From an uncultured Saprospiraceae bacterium (GTDB lineage Bacteria > Bacteroidota > Bacteroidia > Chitinophagales > Saprospiraceae), in assembly GCA_937930625.1 (NCBI GenBank), contig CALHBW010000333.1:1-5207 (forward strand): DNA of 5,207 bases, read 5' to 3'. This document shows positions 1 through 5,207 of the stretch, in pieces. The position numbers and the translations under genes are program-made. The notes beneath the pieces are model-generated. The model saw only the letters and a program-made list of their open reading frames with translations, was not told the DNA's origin and searched no databases. Numbering within the stretch: the first letter of the stretch is position 1; every line of letters starts with the position of its first letter.

Positions 1-117
1 CGACAGAAATGCGCCGTTATTTTTCTTTGTAAAAGGCTTAAAAAAACTGAGCATAGCCGAGCTATACGAAGTCTTTTTTAAGTTTTTTACAATGGAAAAG
101 AACAAGCATAGCTGTCG
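1..117. repeat. Imperfect 117-bp palindromic element at left window edge
   Basis: The left half (about 1-50) and the reverse complement of the right half (about 68-117) are similar along their whole length. Both start CGACAG, both contain an ATGC followed by a T-rich run, and both share a TTGTAAAA core followed by CTTAAAAAA and ACT. The centre is a small hairpin, ATAGC-CGA-GCTAT (53-65), and the inner stem pairs 37-45 with 74-82. The element therefore folds as one long interrupted hairpin on either strand. It lies far downstream of the small gene ending at 460. It could be a palindromic dispersed repeat, a MITE or a bidirectional terminator. No target duplication can be judged because the left flank is outside the window. 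Confidence 0.6.
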
Positions 118-459
118 AAGTTATTTTGTTTCTTTCACTTAGAGAAAAGTCGATTCATAAATGGCTGGATAAGCCAAATTTCGCATCACTTTTCTACTAA
201 TCATTGTGTCACATTTCAATAAAAAGCTTTATTCGGAATACTAAAAACCAACTTAGCTACAAAACGTGACAGGGTAAAAATAATGTCTTACGATTTTTAC
301 TTTAGAATTGAGAATGTATAGTTACACAATTAATATTATATTTTAACTTGCAATTAATTCATTTTATATTTTTTAGGAACGCGGCAAAAATAAACTAATT
401 ACCAACTCTCAATTATCAATTTGGCGAACATATTGATTGATGTATAAAACTTAACATTC
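118..459. other. Gene-free AT-rich region
   Basis: No convincing coding sequence, RNA gene or terminator is visible in this 342-bp stretch downstream of the small minus-strand gene. It contains low-complexity AATTGAGA-type words facing each other (near 306-315 and 408-417) and two direct copies of CAATTAAT (near 327 and 350). These are weak and may be chance in such AT-rich DNA. No U-tract hairpin is seen directly after the stop codon of the gene ending at 460, so its transcript end is not defined here. Confidence 0.6.
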
Positions 460-810
460 CTATTTGTAAGGATAGAAAATAAATGCAGCTCCTTTGTCTT
501 CAATGATAAATAAACAAATGAATTTATTCGGATCTTTATAGATCTGCTTAAAGTTCTCTAAACCTTCATTTGGAATAATATTTTTTGTTACAAACTCTTC
601 AAGCGTAGAAATATTATACGACCAAAATGTATTGGCTTGTTCTCTTGAAATCAACGAGATACCTATCTCTACCGATTTTTGATACGCGACAAAAATCGGA
701 TAATTAGAGACGTCATTATTCATTGTAGTATCTGCTACTTCGCGGAAAACACCGTTATACTTCTGCAATTCATTTTCAAGAGTTTTCACCAATAGAGATT
801 CCTGTGACAT
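460..810 (-). CDS. Conserved hypothetical protein, 116 aa
   Basis: The function is unknown. The protein is soluble-looking, with no signal peptide or membrane segment. Residues 1-30 look helical and charged. They are followed by NYPIFVAYQ (36-44), a WSYN..STLEEFVTKNII segment (63-79), a helix with FKQIYKDP (87-94), and a hydrophobic C-terminal strand pair (FICLFII, then AAFIFYPYK). From memory it resembles small uncharacterised proteins common in Bacteroidota, but no characterised domain or catalytic motif is recognised. The ATG start is well fixed, because an in-frame TAA lies two codons upstream. No Shine-Dalgarno is visible, as is usual in this phylum. A good TTG/TACTTTTG promoter lies about 36 bp upstream and a stem-loop separates it from rlmD, so it is probably transcribed alone. 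Its base composition and phase look like a real gene. Confidence 0.85.
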   Translation of the reverse strand: MSQESLLVKTLENELQKYNGVFREVADTTMNNDVSNYPIFVAYQKSVEIGISLISREQANTFWSYNISTLEEFVTKNIIPNEGLENFKQIYKDPNKFICLFIIEDKGAAFIFYPYK

Positions 811-845
811 TAGTTAGGTAGGTTGTAGGGAAATGAGTCACTTAC

Positions 846-876
846 CAAAAGTACAATTTTAATGCGAATTTAGCAA
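846..876 (-). promoter_or_regulatory. Bacteroidota-type promoter for the 116-aa gene
   Basis: Read on the minus strand, TTG (876-874) is followed after 20 nt by TACTTTTG (853-846). This is an exact match to the Bacteroidota TAnnTTTG -7 element at the expected spacing from the -33 TTG. Transcription would start near 840 and give a leader of about 30 nt before the ATG at 810. The decamer TCGCATTAAA (867-858) lies inside the spacer. The match was made by eye and no transcript data exist here. Confidence 0.6.
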
Positions 877-919
877 CAAAATATCACTTTTTCAGGCAAA
901 TAAATTGAATATAAGATTT

Positions 920-964
920 TAGATGAGAGACAAGTAATCATCTTACATGCCTGTCTCCCATCTA
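920..964 (-). terminator. Stem-loop just downstream of rlmD
   Basis: Arms 920-932 and 952-964 pair over 13 bp with one DNA mismatch. In the minus-strand RNA that mismatch becomes a G-U wobble, so the stem is fully paired. The stem begins about 5 nt after the rlmD stop codon and ends before the next gene's promoter, which is where a terminator is expected. No strong U-tract follows on the minus strand, so it may instead be an RNA 3'-end stabiliser or a weak terminator. Confidence 0.5.
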
Positions 965-968
965 TAGT

Positions 969-2378
969 TTATTTTTTTGAAAGTAAGACAACATTTTCGA
1001 TGTGATGTGTATGCGGAAACATATCAACAGCTTGTATCTTATCAACTTTATACATGTGTTTCATCAGAGCCAAATCGCGCGCTTGTGTAGCCGGATTGCA
1101 ACTCACATAGATGAGGCGTGGTGCAGCCAATTCTAACAGAAGATTAACTACTTTTTCGTGCATACCGGCACGCGGTGGGTCGGTAATTACAATATCCGGT
1201 TTGCCATGTTTCTCCGCAAAAGAATCTGACAGAATATCGCGTACCAAGCCTGCATAGAAAGTTGTATTCGTTAATTCATTGAGGTCAGAGTTGAGCTTGG
1301 CATCCTCAATTGCAGCTTCGATTTCTTCAATGCCTGTGACATGTCCGCAGTCTTTCGCCACAAAACACGCAATGCTACCAATGCCGGTATAAAGGTCGTA
1401 CACATTTTCTGTACCTTTAAATTCGGCAAAATCAGCAACAATTTGATAGAGTGCAAGTGCTTGCGGTGTATTGGTTTGGAAGAAGGATTTCGCGCCTATT
1501 CGGAAACGTACATGTCCCAATTGCTCCTGAATATAAGGTAGCCCACTGTGACATTTTACGTCTTGGTCAAAAATCGTGTTATTTTTCTTTTCATTGATGA
1601 CATACATCAGCGAGGTGAGGTCGGGGAACTTAGCGCGAAGGTGGTCAAGCAATGCCATTCGTCGTTCTACATCTTCGTAGAAAAAACCAATAATGACCAT
1701 CACCTCTCCTGTCGTAGTGGTACGCACAAACATTTGCCTCAAAAAACCCACCTGACGCTTGATGTCAAAGAAAGTGTAGTTATTTTCGAGCGCGAATTTA
1801 CGCACCTCATTACGCACGGCATTCGAAGGCTCGGCTTGCAGGTGGCAATGTTCGATGTCCACAATTTTATCGAAGGCACGCGGACGGTGAAAACCCACCG
1901 CATTGAAACTTTCCGGTTCTATTCCTGCATCAATTTCTTCTCGTGTAAGCCACTTTTTATTGGAGCAGGTAAATTCGAGTTTATTGCGGTAGTATTGAGT
2001 TGCTTGGGCAGGTAAAATTGGCGGAATTTCAGGAATATCCAGCTTGCCAATACGCGTGAGTGCATTTTTTACTTCCAGCCATTTATGATGCAATTGTGCC
2101 TCATAGCTAAGGTGCTGCCACTTGCAACCACCACACACTCCGAAGTGTTTGCAGAAAGGTTCGACTCTATCCTTTGATGGCTGGCGCATCTCTTTCATAA
2201 AGCCCTCGTAGTAGCCCTTTCGTTTGCGATATACATTTACATCGACGATATCTCCCGGCACGGCGTCCTTTACAAATACGACGCGATCTTCATGTCGTCC
2301 AATTGAAAACCCCTTATCCGCAACGCCTTCCATGAGGACGTTTTCCAGTATGATTTCTTTCTTTTTTTTCTTTGCCAC
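969..2378 (-). CDS. rlmD: 23S rRNA (uracil-C5)-methyltransferase RlmD (RumA/TrmA family)
   Basis: This is a SAM-dependent enzyme that makes 5-methyluridine in 23S rRNA in the cytoplasm; U1939 is the target of E. coli RlmD. The 469 residues fit the family. A lysine-rich start (residues 3-7) leads into a TRAM RNA-binding domain (about 8-62). The 4Fe-4S cysteines are C76, C82, C85 (CX5CX2C, in GVCGGC) and C178. The Rossmann domain has FFQTN (299-303), YDLYTGIGS (327-335) and DPPR (400-403). The catalytic nucleophile is C427 in VSCNP, and E461 in HHIEN is the likely base. The start codon is GTG: an in-frame TAA lies five codons upstream, no ATG lies between, and the next internal ATG (residue 16) would cut into the TRAM domain. 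U1939 versus U747 specificity cannot be read from the sequence, since some bacteria use one enzyme (RlmCD) for both. Confidence 0.93.
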   Translation of the reverse strand: MAKKKKKEIILENVLMEGVADKGFSIGRHEDRVVFVKDAVPGDIVDVNVYRKRKGYYEGFMKEMRQPSKDRVEPFCKHFGVCGGCKWQHLSYEAQLHHKWLEVKNALTRIGKLDIPEIPPILPAQATQYYRNKLEFTCSNKKWLTREEIDAGIEPESFNAVGFHRPRAFDKIVDIEHCHLQAEPSNAVRNEVRKFALENNYTFFDIKRQVGFLRQMFVRTTTTGEVMVIIGFFYEDVERRMALLDHLRAKFPDLTSLMYVINEKKNNTIFDQDVKCHSGLPYIQEQLGHVRFRIGAKSFFQTNTPQALALYQIVADFAEFKGTENVYDLYTGIGSIACFVAKDCGHVTGIEEIEAAIEDAKLNSDLNELTNTTFYAGLVRDILSDSFAEKHGKPDIVITDPPRAGMHEKVVNLLLELAAPRLIYVSCNPATQARDLALMKHMYKVDKIQAVDMFPHTHHIENVVLLSKK

Positions 2379-2414
2379 TTTGTTTCTTGATTAGTGATTG
2401 GTTAATTGGTGATT

Positions 2415-2439
2415 AGTCATTTCGCGGCGCGAAATGACT
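2415..2439. promoter_or_regulatory. Perfect 11-bp hairpin in probable rlmD 5' leader
   Basis: AGTCATTTCGC (2415-2425) and its exact complement (2429-2439) flank a 3-nt loop. The hairpin lies 36 bp upstream of the rlmD GTG, between it and the candidate promoter at 2462-2469, so it would be in the leader RNA. Its CGCG-rich centre stands out in AT-rich DNA. On the plus strand it is followed by a run of five T (2439-2443 region), which is terminator-like, but no plus-strand gene precedes it. It could be a leader structure, an operator dyad or a remnant of a repeat. Confidence 0.6.
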
Positions 2440-2461
2440 TTTTGATATCAGAAATAAAGTG

Positions 2462-2493
2462 CAAATTTACGTTTTTTAAATCATTATATTTAA
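2462..2493 (-). promoter_or_regulatory. Candidate rlmD promoter
   Basis: On the minus strand TAAATTTG (2469-2462) matches the Bacteroidota -7 consensus TAnnTTTG. The -33 region is weak: only TTA (2493-2491) lies 21 nt upstream. A start near 2455 would give a leader of about 77 nt that includes the 2415-2439 hairpin. The promoter lies just outside the repeat element that begins at 2507, so it appears intact. Confidence 0.4.
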
Positions 2494-2556
2494 TGCGATT
2501 TTTGATGGGTGCAGGACAAAACTTTAATTTTAGTAAAAAATGATTTAATGCGAGTT

Positions 2557-2576
2557 CTGTAATGACTGCTTTACAG
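2557..2576. repeat. Array unit 1: collapsed palindromic unit
   Basis: The first 17 nt (CTGTAATGACTGCTTTA) match the left arm of the units that follow. The unit then runs straight into CAGGGT, the sequence found at the right end of unit 3 (TTACAGGGT at 2571-2579 and again at 2825-2833). It looks like a left end fused to a right end with the middle lost, leaving a small CTGTAA...TTACAG dyad. This may be an excision footprint or a deletion product. Confidence 0.5.
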
Positions 2577-2592
2577 GGTGGACGGGAACTCC

Positions 2593-2705
2593 GTAATGAC
2601 TGCTTTAGCTGTCAAGTAAATTATTATTTTAATTTTTAATAAACTCAAAAACAATAATTTATAAATATGTTTTTCATTTCACTTGATAGCTAAAGCAGTC
2701 ATTAC
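2593..2705. repeat. Array unit 2: full palindromic unit, 25-bp arms
   Basis: Arms 2593-2617 and 2681-2705 are inverted repeats matching at 24 of 25 positions; the left arm begins GTAATGACTGCTTTA. They enclose a 63-bp loop with only about six G or C. If transcribed it would form a long hairpin with an unstructured AT-rich loop. The loop is alignable, with many differences, to the loop of unit 3, so the two are diverged copies of one element rather than a recent duplication. Confidence 0.8.
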
Positions 2706-2721
2706 AGTATTCGCGGTCAGC

Positions 2722-2830
2722 CTGTTTAGCTGTCAAGTATTTTTTTATTTAAATTTTATAATTAATTTAAAATGAATTATTTATGCAATGTTTCTTGTTA
2801 TTCACTTGACAGCTAAAGCAGTCATTACAG
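2722..2830. repeat. Array unit 3: palindromic unit with shortened left arm
   Basis: The right arm 2804-2828 is the exact reverse complement of the 25-bp left arm of unit 2, and it continues as AGGGT. The left arm is only TTTAGCTGTCAAGT (2725-2738), preceded directly by CTG. Compared with the full arm it lacks about 10 nt (TAATGACTGC) between the outer CTG and TTTAG. The 65-bp loop is nearly all A and T. A 19-bp GC-richer spacer (2706-2724) separates it from unit 2; another of 19 bp (2574-2592) separates units 1 and 2. The two spacers are not clearly related. Confidence 0.75.
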
Positions 2831-2881
2831 GGTCTTAATTGCTCTCAGTTCAATTTGAAATTAAAGATTTGTCCTGCACCT

Positions 2882-2990
2882 TTTTTGATTTGGGGATTTT
2901 TGATTTTTGATTGAATTTTACTTCGCAAAATTTCTAACATAAAATTCACGCAACGAATCAATCAAAAATCAAAAATCTCTAAATCAAAAA
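2882..2990. repeat. 33-bp inverted repeat of GATTTTTGATTT type
   Basis: Arms 2882-2914 and 2958-2990 match as inverted repeats at 31 of 33 positions. The two differences are within GGGG versus AGAG and would be G-U pairs in plus-strand RNA. The central 43 bp carry a further dyad, GAATTTTA (2913-2920) with TAAAATTC (2939-2946). The right arm starts 8 bp after the peptidase stop codon, so the structure lies in that gene's 3' end and may help terminate or stabilise its mRNA. No U-tract follows on the minus strand. A third diverged copy of the arm lies at 5043-5074. Confidence 0.75.
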
Positions 2991-2998
2991 TCCTCCCA

Positions 2999-4954
2999 TC
3001 ACTCAACTTTCTCCATTCCCCGCAGATGTTTATCCAGAAACGTTACAATTTTACCATAACCTTCTATTTCGTTTTCTTTCTTTCTAAATCCATGCCCTTC
3101 ATCCTCGAAAATAACATATTCGACAGGTACACCATTTTTTTCAACGGCTTCTACGATTTCGTCCGATTCAACTTGCAATACACGCGGGTCGTTTGCACCT
3201 TGCAATACCATCAGAGGTTTCGTCACCTTATCGGCATGAAATAGTGGCGAGATATTGTACAGACGCGTAGAGTCAGCACTGTATGGGTCGCCGATTTCTT
3301 TGTACAATGATTCGCGGAACGACTCCCAATACGGCGGAATCGACTTGAGGGTACGCAACCAATTGGTCACACCAAAAATATTGACCCCGACCTCAAATTC
3401 TTCCGGTGCAAAAGTCAAGGCAGCCATCGTCATATAACCACCATACGAACCACCGATGATGCCGATTTTGTCTGTATCAATGTAGTCCAGTGTTTGCAAA
3501 TATTTTTTACCATAAATGCAATCTTTCAGGTCTTTATCGCCATGATTGAGGTCATCCATTTTGTGGAAGGTCTTGCCGTAGCCGCTACTGCCGCGATTAT
3601 TGACAGCAAGCACCGCATAACCGTGATTGACCATATATTGTATCAAAGCAAAATAACCGGCGCGCGACTGCCCACCCGGACCACCGTGTACCCATACGAG
3701 CGCGGGGACTTTATTGTCTGCCGAAGCCTGCAATGGCTTATAATAAATCGCCGGAATTTCTAATCCATCAAAAGATTTGTAGCGTACCACTTCTGCATTA
3801 ACAAGGTGGTCAGGATTGATGTCGGGATTGAGGGTATTGGTGAGTTGTTTGATTTCGCCCGTCTCAAAATTGTACAAATACAAGTTGCCGGGAGCTTTGG
3901 ATGAACCCACTGAAAGACGCGCAAATTTTTCACTATCCGAAATCGAAATTGACGTAATATTGCCTTTTACATCCGGGAAAGCAACAGGTTTTCCTGTCTT
4001 ATTATTGGTGATTCGGAGGGCGGTTTTGCCATCTTCATTGATGCCTGTTACGCGATAAGTTTCATGCTCCGAAAGGTAGCTATACCACACATCCCAGTTG
4101 GTTTCAAAAATCTTTTCGCGCTCACCTGTAGCGATGTCGTATTTGACGAGATAAGTAAATTCGCTACCTTCATTTGTCATGTAAAAGAATGATGTATTGT
4201 CGCGGCTAAAGCCCGATGCACCATACGAACCCGGACTTTCAGGATTGGAGATTTCGGTACGTTCTTCCGTTGTACGATTGTACAAATAAAGGCGATTGGA
4301 ACTTGTCGTGACACTCTCGCTCAATGCGATGATTTTTTCATCGTAAGACATATCGTTAAAGTTGATACCGTCTTCATTTTTGTAAAGCATTTCGCCTTTC
4401 CATTCGCCCACATTCATTTTATATACATCAAAATACTGTGGGTCGCGAACATTGGAGCCGTAATACATGCTTTTTTTGTCGTCGCTCCAACCATAAAAGC
4501 TGGCTTTTTCCTCTTCGCCGGGCGTCAAATCTTGGGTTGTGCCATCGGCTTTGAGCAGGTAAAGGTGCGAGATTTCGTTACCGCCTTTATCTGCCGAATA
4601 AAGAATTTCGTCGGTACCGGGTACGTAATCATTTGCAAAAAATGATTCTTTCCCTGAGTCGGTAATAACGCGTTGTTCGCCTGTGGCAAGGTCGATTTCA
4701 TACACATTATAAATGCCGGATTCATTGCTGCTGACAAGCAATTTTGTTTCGTCATTTGAGAATGCACCGCCACCGACTTGTTTGTTTTCGTAAAATTGTT
4801 CGATGGTGTATCGTTTGACTTTTTTAGCGGTAGGGAGTGCTTCTTTGGTGATTTCTTCTGTGGTCGAATCGGTTGTTTTACAGGCAAATATGCCCATCAA
4901 CAATCCGCATAGCAAGAAAAGAGTGAACTTAGTTTTCATATGTATATTTTTCAT
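2999..4954 (-). CDS. S9 family peptidase (prolyl oligopeptidase-type) lipoprotein
   Basis: This is a serine peptidase that, by family, cleaves short peptides, often after proline or as a dipeptidyl or acylaminoacyl peptidase. The exact specificity is not readable here. The N-terminus (residues 6-25) is a lipoprotein signal ending GIFAC, with C25 as the lipidated cysteine. It should therefore sit in the outer or inner membrane facing the periplasm or outside. Residues about 45-385 form a beta-propeller with repeated strand motifs (NVYEIDLATGE, LYLYNFETGE). The alpha/beta hydrolase domain (about 390-646) has HGGPGG (423-428), NNRGSSGYG (452-460), the nucleophile S503 in GGSYGG, D589 in GANDPRV and H621 in EGHGF, so the triad is complete. 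The length (651) is normal. M1 and M6 are both possible starts; M6 gives the more typical signal. No partner gene is adjacent. Confidence 0.95.
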   Translation of the reverse strand: MKNIHMKTKFTLFLLCGLLMGIFACKTTDSTTEEITKEALPTAKKVKRYTIEQFYENKQVGGGAFSNDETKLLVSSNESGIYNVYEIDLATGEQRVITDSGKESFFANDYVPGTDEILYSADKGGNEISHLYLLKADGTTQDLTPGEEEKASFYGWSDDKKSMYYGSNVRDPQYFDVYKMNVGEWKGEMLYKNEDGINFNDMSYDEKIIALSESVTTSSNRLYLYNRTTEERTEISNPESPGSYGASGFSRDNTSFFYMTNEGSEFTYLVKYDIATGEREKIFETNWDVWYSYLSEHETYRVTGINEDGKTALRITNNKTGKPVAFPDVKGNITSISISDSEKFARLSVGSSKAPGNLYLYNFETGEIKQLTNTLNPDINPDHLVNAEVVRYKSFDGLEIPAIYYKPLQASADNKVPALVWVHGGPGGQSRAGYFALIQYMVNHGYAVLAVNNRGSSGYGKTFHKMDDLNHGDKDLKDCIYGKKYLQTLDYIDTDKIGIIGGSYGGYMTMAALTFAPEEFEVGVNIFGVTNWLRTLKSIPPYWESFRESLYKEIGDPYSADSTRLYNISPLFHADKVTKPLMVLQGANDPRVLQVESDEIVEAVEKNGVPVEYVIFEDEGHGFRKKENEIEGYGKIVTFLDKHLRGMEKVE

Positions 4955-5087
4955 AAATTAAAATAATTACCAAATTACAAAAGCAAATATTTAAAATTAC
5001 AAAAAATAAGATAAAACTACGTTTTTAAACGACTAAATATCAGGATTTTTGATTGAGTGATTTCTGATTTTTGGCTCATCTAGGAAT
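4955..5087 (-). promoter_or_regulatory. Upstream region of the peptidase gene
   Basis: This very AT-rich stretch must contain the peptidase promoter if the gene is transcribed alone, but no motif matches well. The best candidate is TAATTTG (4977-4971 on the minus strand), which is one base short of TAnnTTTG, with a TTG 22 nt upstream. TTTTGTAATTT occurs twice in the region. No Shine-Dalgarno is visible before either possible ATG. Confidence 0.25.
5043..5074 (+). repeat. Third copy of the GGATTTTTGATT repeat
   Basis: The 32 bp match the complement of 2962-2993 at about 27 positions, starting with an identical GGATTTTTGATT. The same motif thus flanks the peptidase gene on both sides, as an inverted pair downstream and a single copy upstream. 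The sequence is of low complexity, so shared origin is likely but not certain. Confidence 0.45.
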
Positions 5088-5207
5088 TTAGTGGAACGTA
5101 AAACGATTTTGTAAATCGTCTTGCATTGAAATTGGAGGATGAGCGTAAGTCGTCGGACATTTTCAAAATGTCAGACGACGGGTGCGATTCGTTTTTGTAC
5201 CCACTAA
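5088..5207. repeat. 120-bp palindromic element with spaced terminal inverted repeats
   Basis: The left end reads TTAGTGG, 5 nt, AAAACGA (5088-5106). The right end reads TCGTTTT, 5 nt, CCACTAA (5189-5207). All 14 listed positions pair, while the five between pair nowhere, so the two blocks keep identical spacing. Inside are the dyads ACGATTT-TGT-AAATCGT (5103-5119) and 5149-5179. No coding sequence is present. It may be a small MITE or an intergenic palindromic repeat. The window stops exactly at the right end, so longer arms or a target duplication cannot be assessed. Confidence 0.55.
5149..5179. other. Strong 15-bp hairpin
   Basis: Arms 5149-5163 and 5165-5179 pair at 14 of 15 positions around a single central base. 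They contain GTCGTC at the outer end and ACATTTT near the tip; the tip pairs would open to form the loop. It lies about 195 bp upstream of the peptidase start. No U-tract follows immediately on either strand. It may be the core of the surrounding palindromic element or the end of a transcript of a gene to the right. Confidence 0.6.

Larger units (their letters stand above)
2507..2881. mobile_element. MITE-like non-coding element with 23-bp TIRs and 8-bp target duplication
   Basis: Left TIR 2508-2530 and right TIR 2858-2880 match at 22 of 23 positions as inverted repeats; the outer ends read GGTGCAGGACAAA. Directly outside, TTTTTGAT occurs at 2499-2506 and again at 2882-2889, as expected of an 8-bp target duplication. 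The flanks are themselves rich in this word, but one argument favours a real duplication. If the element and one copy are removed, the GA at 2497-2498 rejoins TTTTTGATTT and extends the match to the 2958-2992 arm. No open reading frame of note lies inside, so it would depend on a transposase elsewhere. The parent IS family is not recognised; 8-bp duplications occur in several families, including IS1595 and IS66. The interior is almost filled by the palindromic array at 2557-2830. Confidence 0.65.

Noticed and set aside
1548..2015. 155-aa plus-strand open frame opposite rlmD
   Set aside because: It lies wholly within the well-supported rlmD gene on the other strand, has no recognisable motif, and reflects codon shadowing.
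2681..2828. TTGACA (2807-2812) as a sigma-70 -35 box
   Set aside because: It is simply part of the repeat arm, no fitting downstream element or gene follows on the plus strand, and the phylum uses a different promoter consensus.
2557..2830. CRISPR-like reading of repeats with short spacers
   Set aside because: The repeats alternate in orientation, enclose long AT loops and are few and decayed; no cas gene is present. Inverted palindromic units explain them better.
2557..2830. Integron attC-site reading of the palindromic units
   Set aside because: No paired core sites of the GTTRRRY type at the ends, no cassette ORFs and no integrase are seen.
2507..2881. Retron or other RT-linked non-coding RNA
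   Set aside because: No reverse transcriptase or effector gene is near; the TIRs and target duplication point to a transposable element.
4525..4887. 120-aa minus-strand open frame inside the peptidase gene
   Set aside because: It is an out-of-frame shadow rich in K, P, S and T within an intact S9 peptidase; no domain or start signal supports it.

Overview
The window reads as chromosomal DNA of a Bacteroidota bacterium, most likely from the Cytophagales or a related AT-rich, non-Bacteroides lineage. Three things support this. The intergenic DNA is very AT-rich. The minus-strand promoters resemble the Bacteroidota TTG / TAnnTTTG type, and no clear Shine-Dalgarno sequences are visible. The gene content also fits: an S9 peptidase lipoprotein, a TRAM-type RlmD with a lysine-rich N-terminus, and a small protein of a type I associate with Bacteroidota. 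The genus cannot be named from sequence alone.

All three protein genes lie on the minus strand. In order of transcription they are: a secreted prolyl-oligopeptidase-family (S9) lipoprotein (4954 to 2999); a 620-bp gene-free interval; rlmD, a 23S rRNA m5U methyltransferase with a 4Fe-4S cluster motif (2378 to 969); and a 116-residue protein of unknown function (810 to 460). Hairpins and separate promoter-like motifs lie between them. They are therefore probably three independent transcription units with no evident shared pathway.

The genes are ordinary; the spaces between them are not. The interval 2379-2998 holds a stack of repeats. There is an 11-bp perfect hairpin in the probable rlmD leader. 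There is also a 375-bp non-coding element (2507-2881) with 23-bp terminal inverted repeats and an apparent 8-bp target duplication. Inside it sits a tandem array of three versions of a smaller palindromic unit: one collapsed, one full and one with a shortened arm. Beside the element is a 33-bp inverted repeat of GATTTTTGATTT type. Removing the element in thought rejoins this inverted repeat and lengthens it, which supports a real insertion.

Both window edges carry further palindromic elements. An imperfect palindrome of about 117 bp lies at 1-117, and a 120-bp element with spaced terminal repeats lies at 5088-5207; each may continue beyond the window. No tRNA, rRNA, CRISPR array, transposase or complete insertion sequence is visible. 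I see no defence or other multi-gene system. The nested non-coding repeat element is the best candidate for something undescribed.
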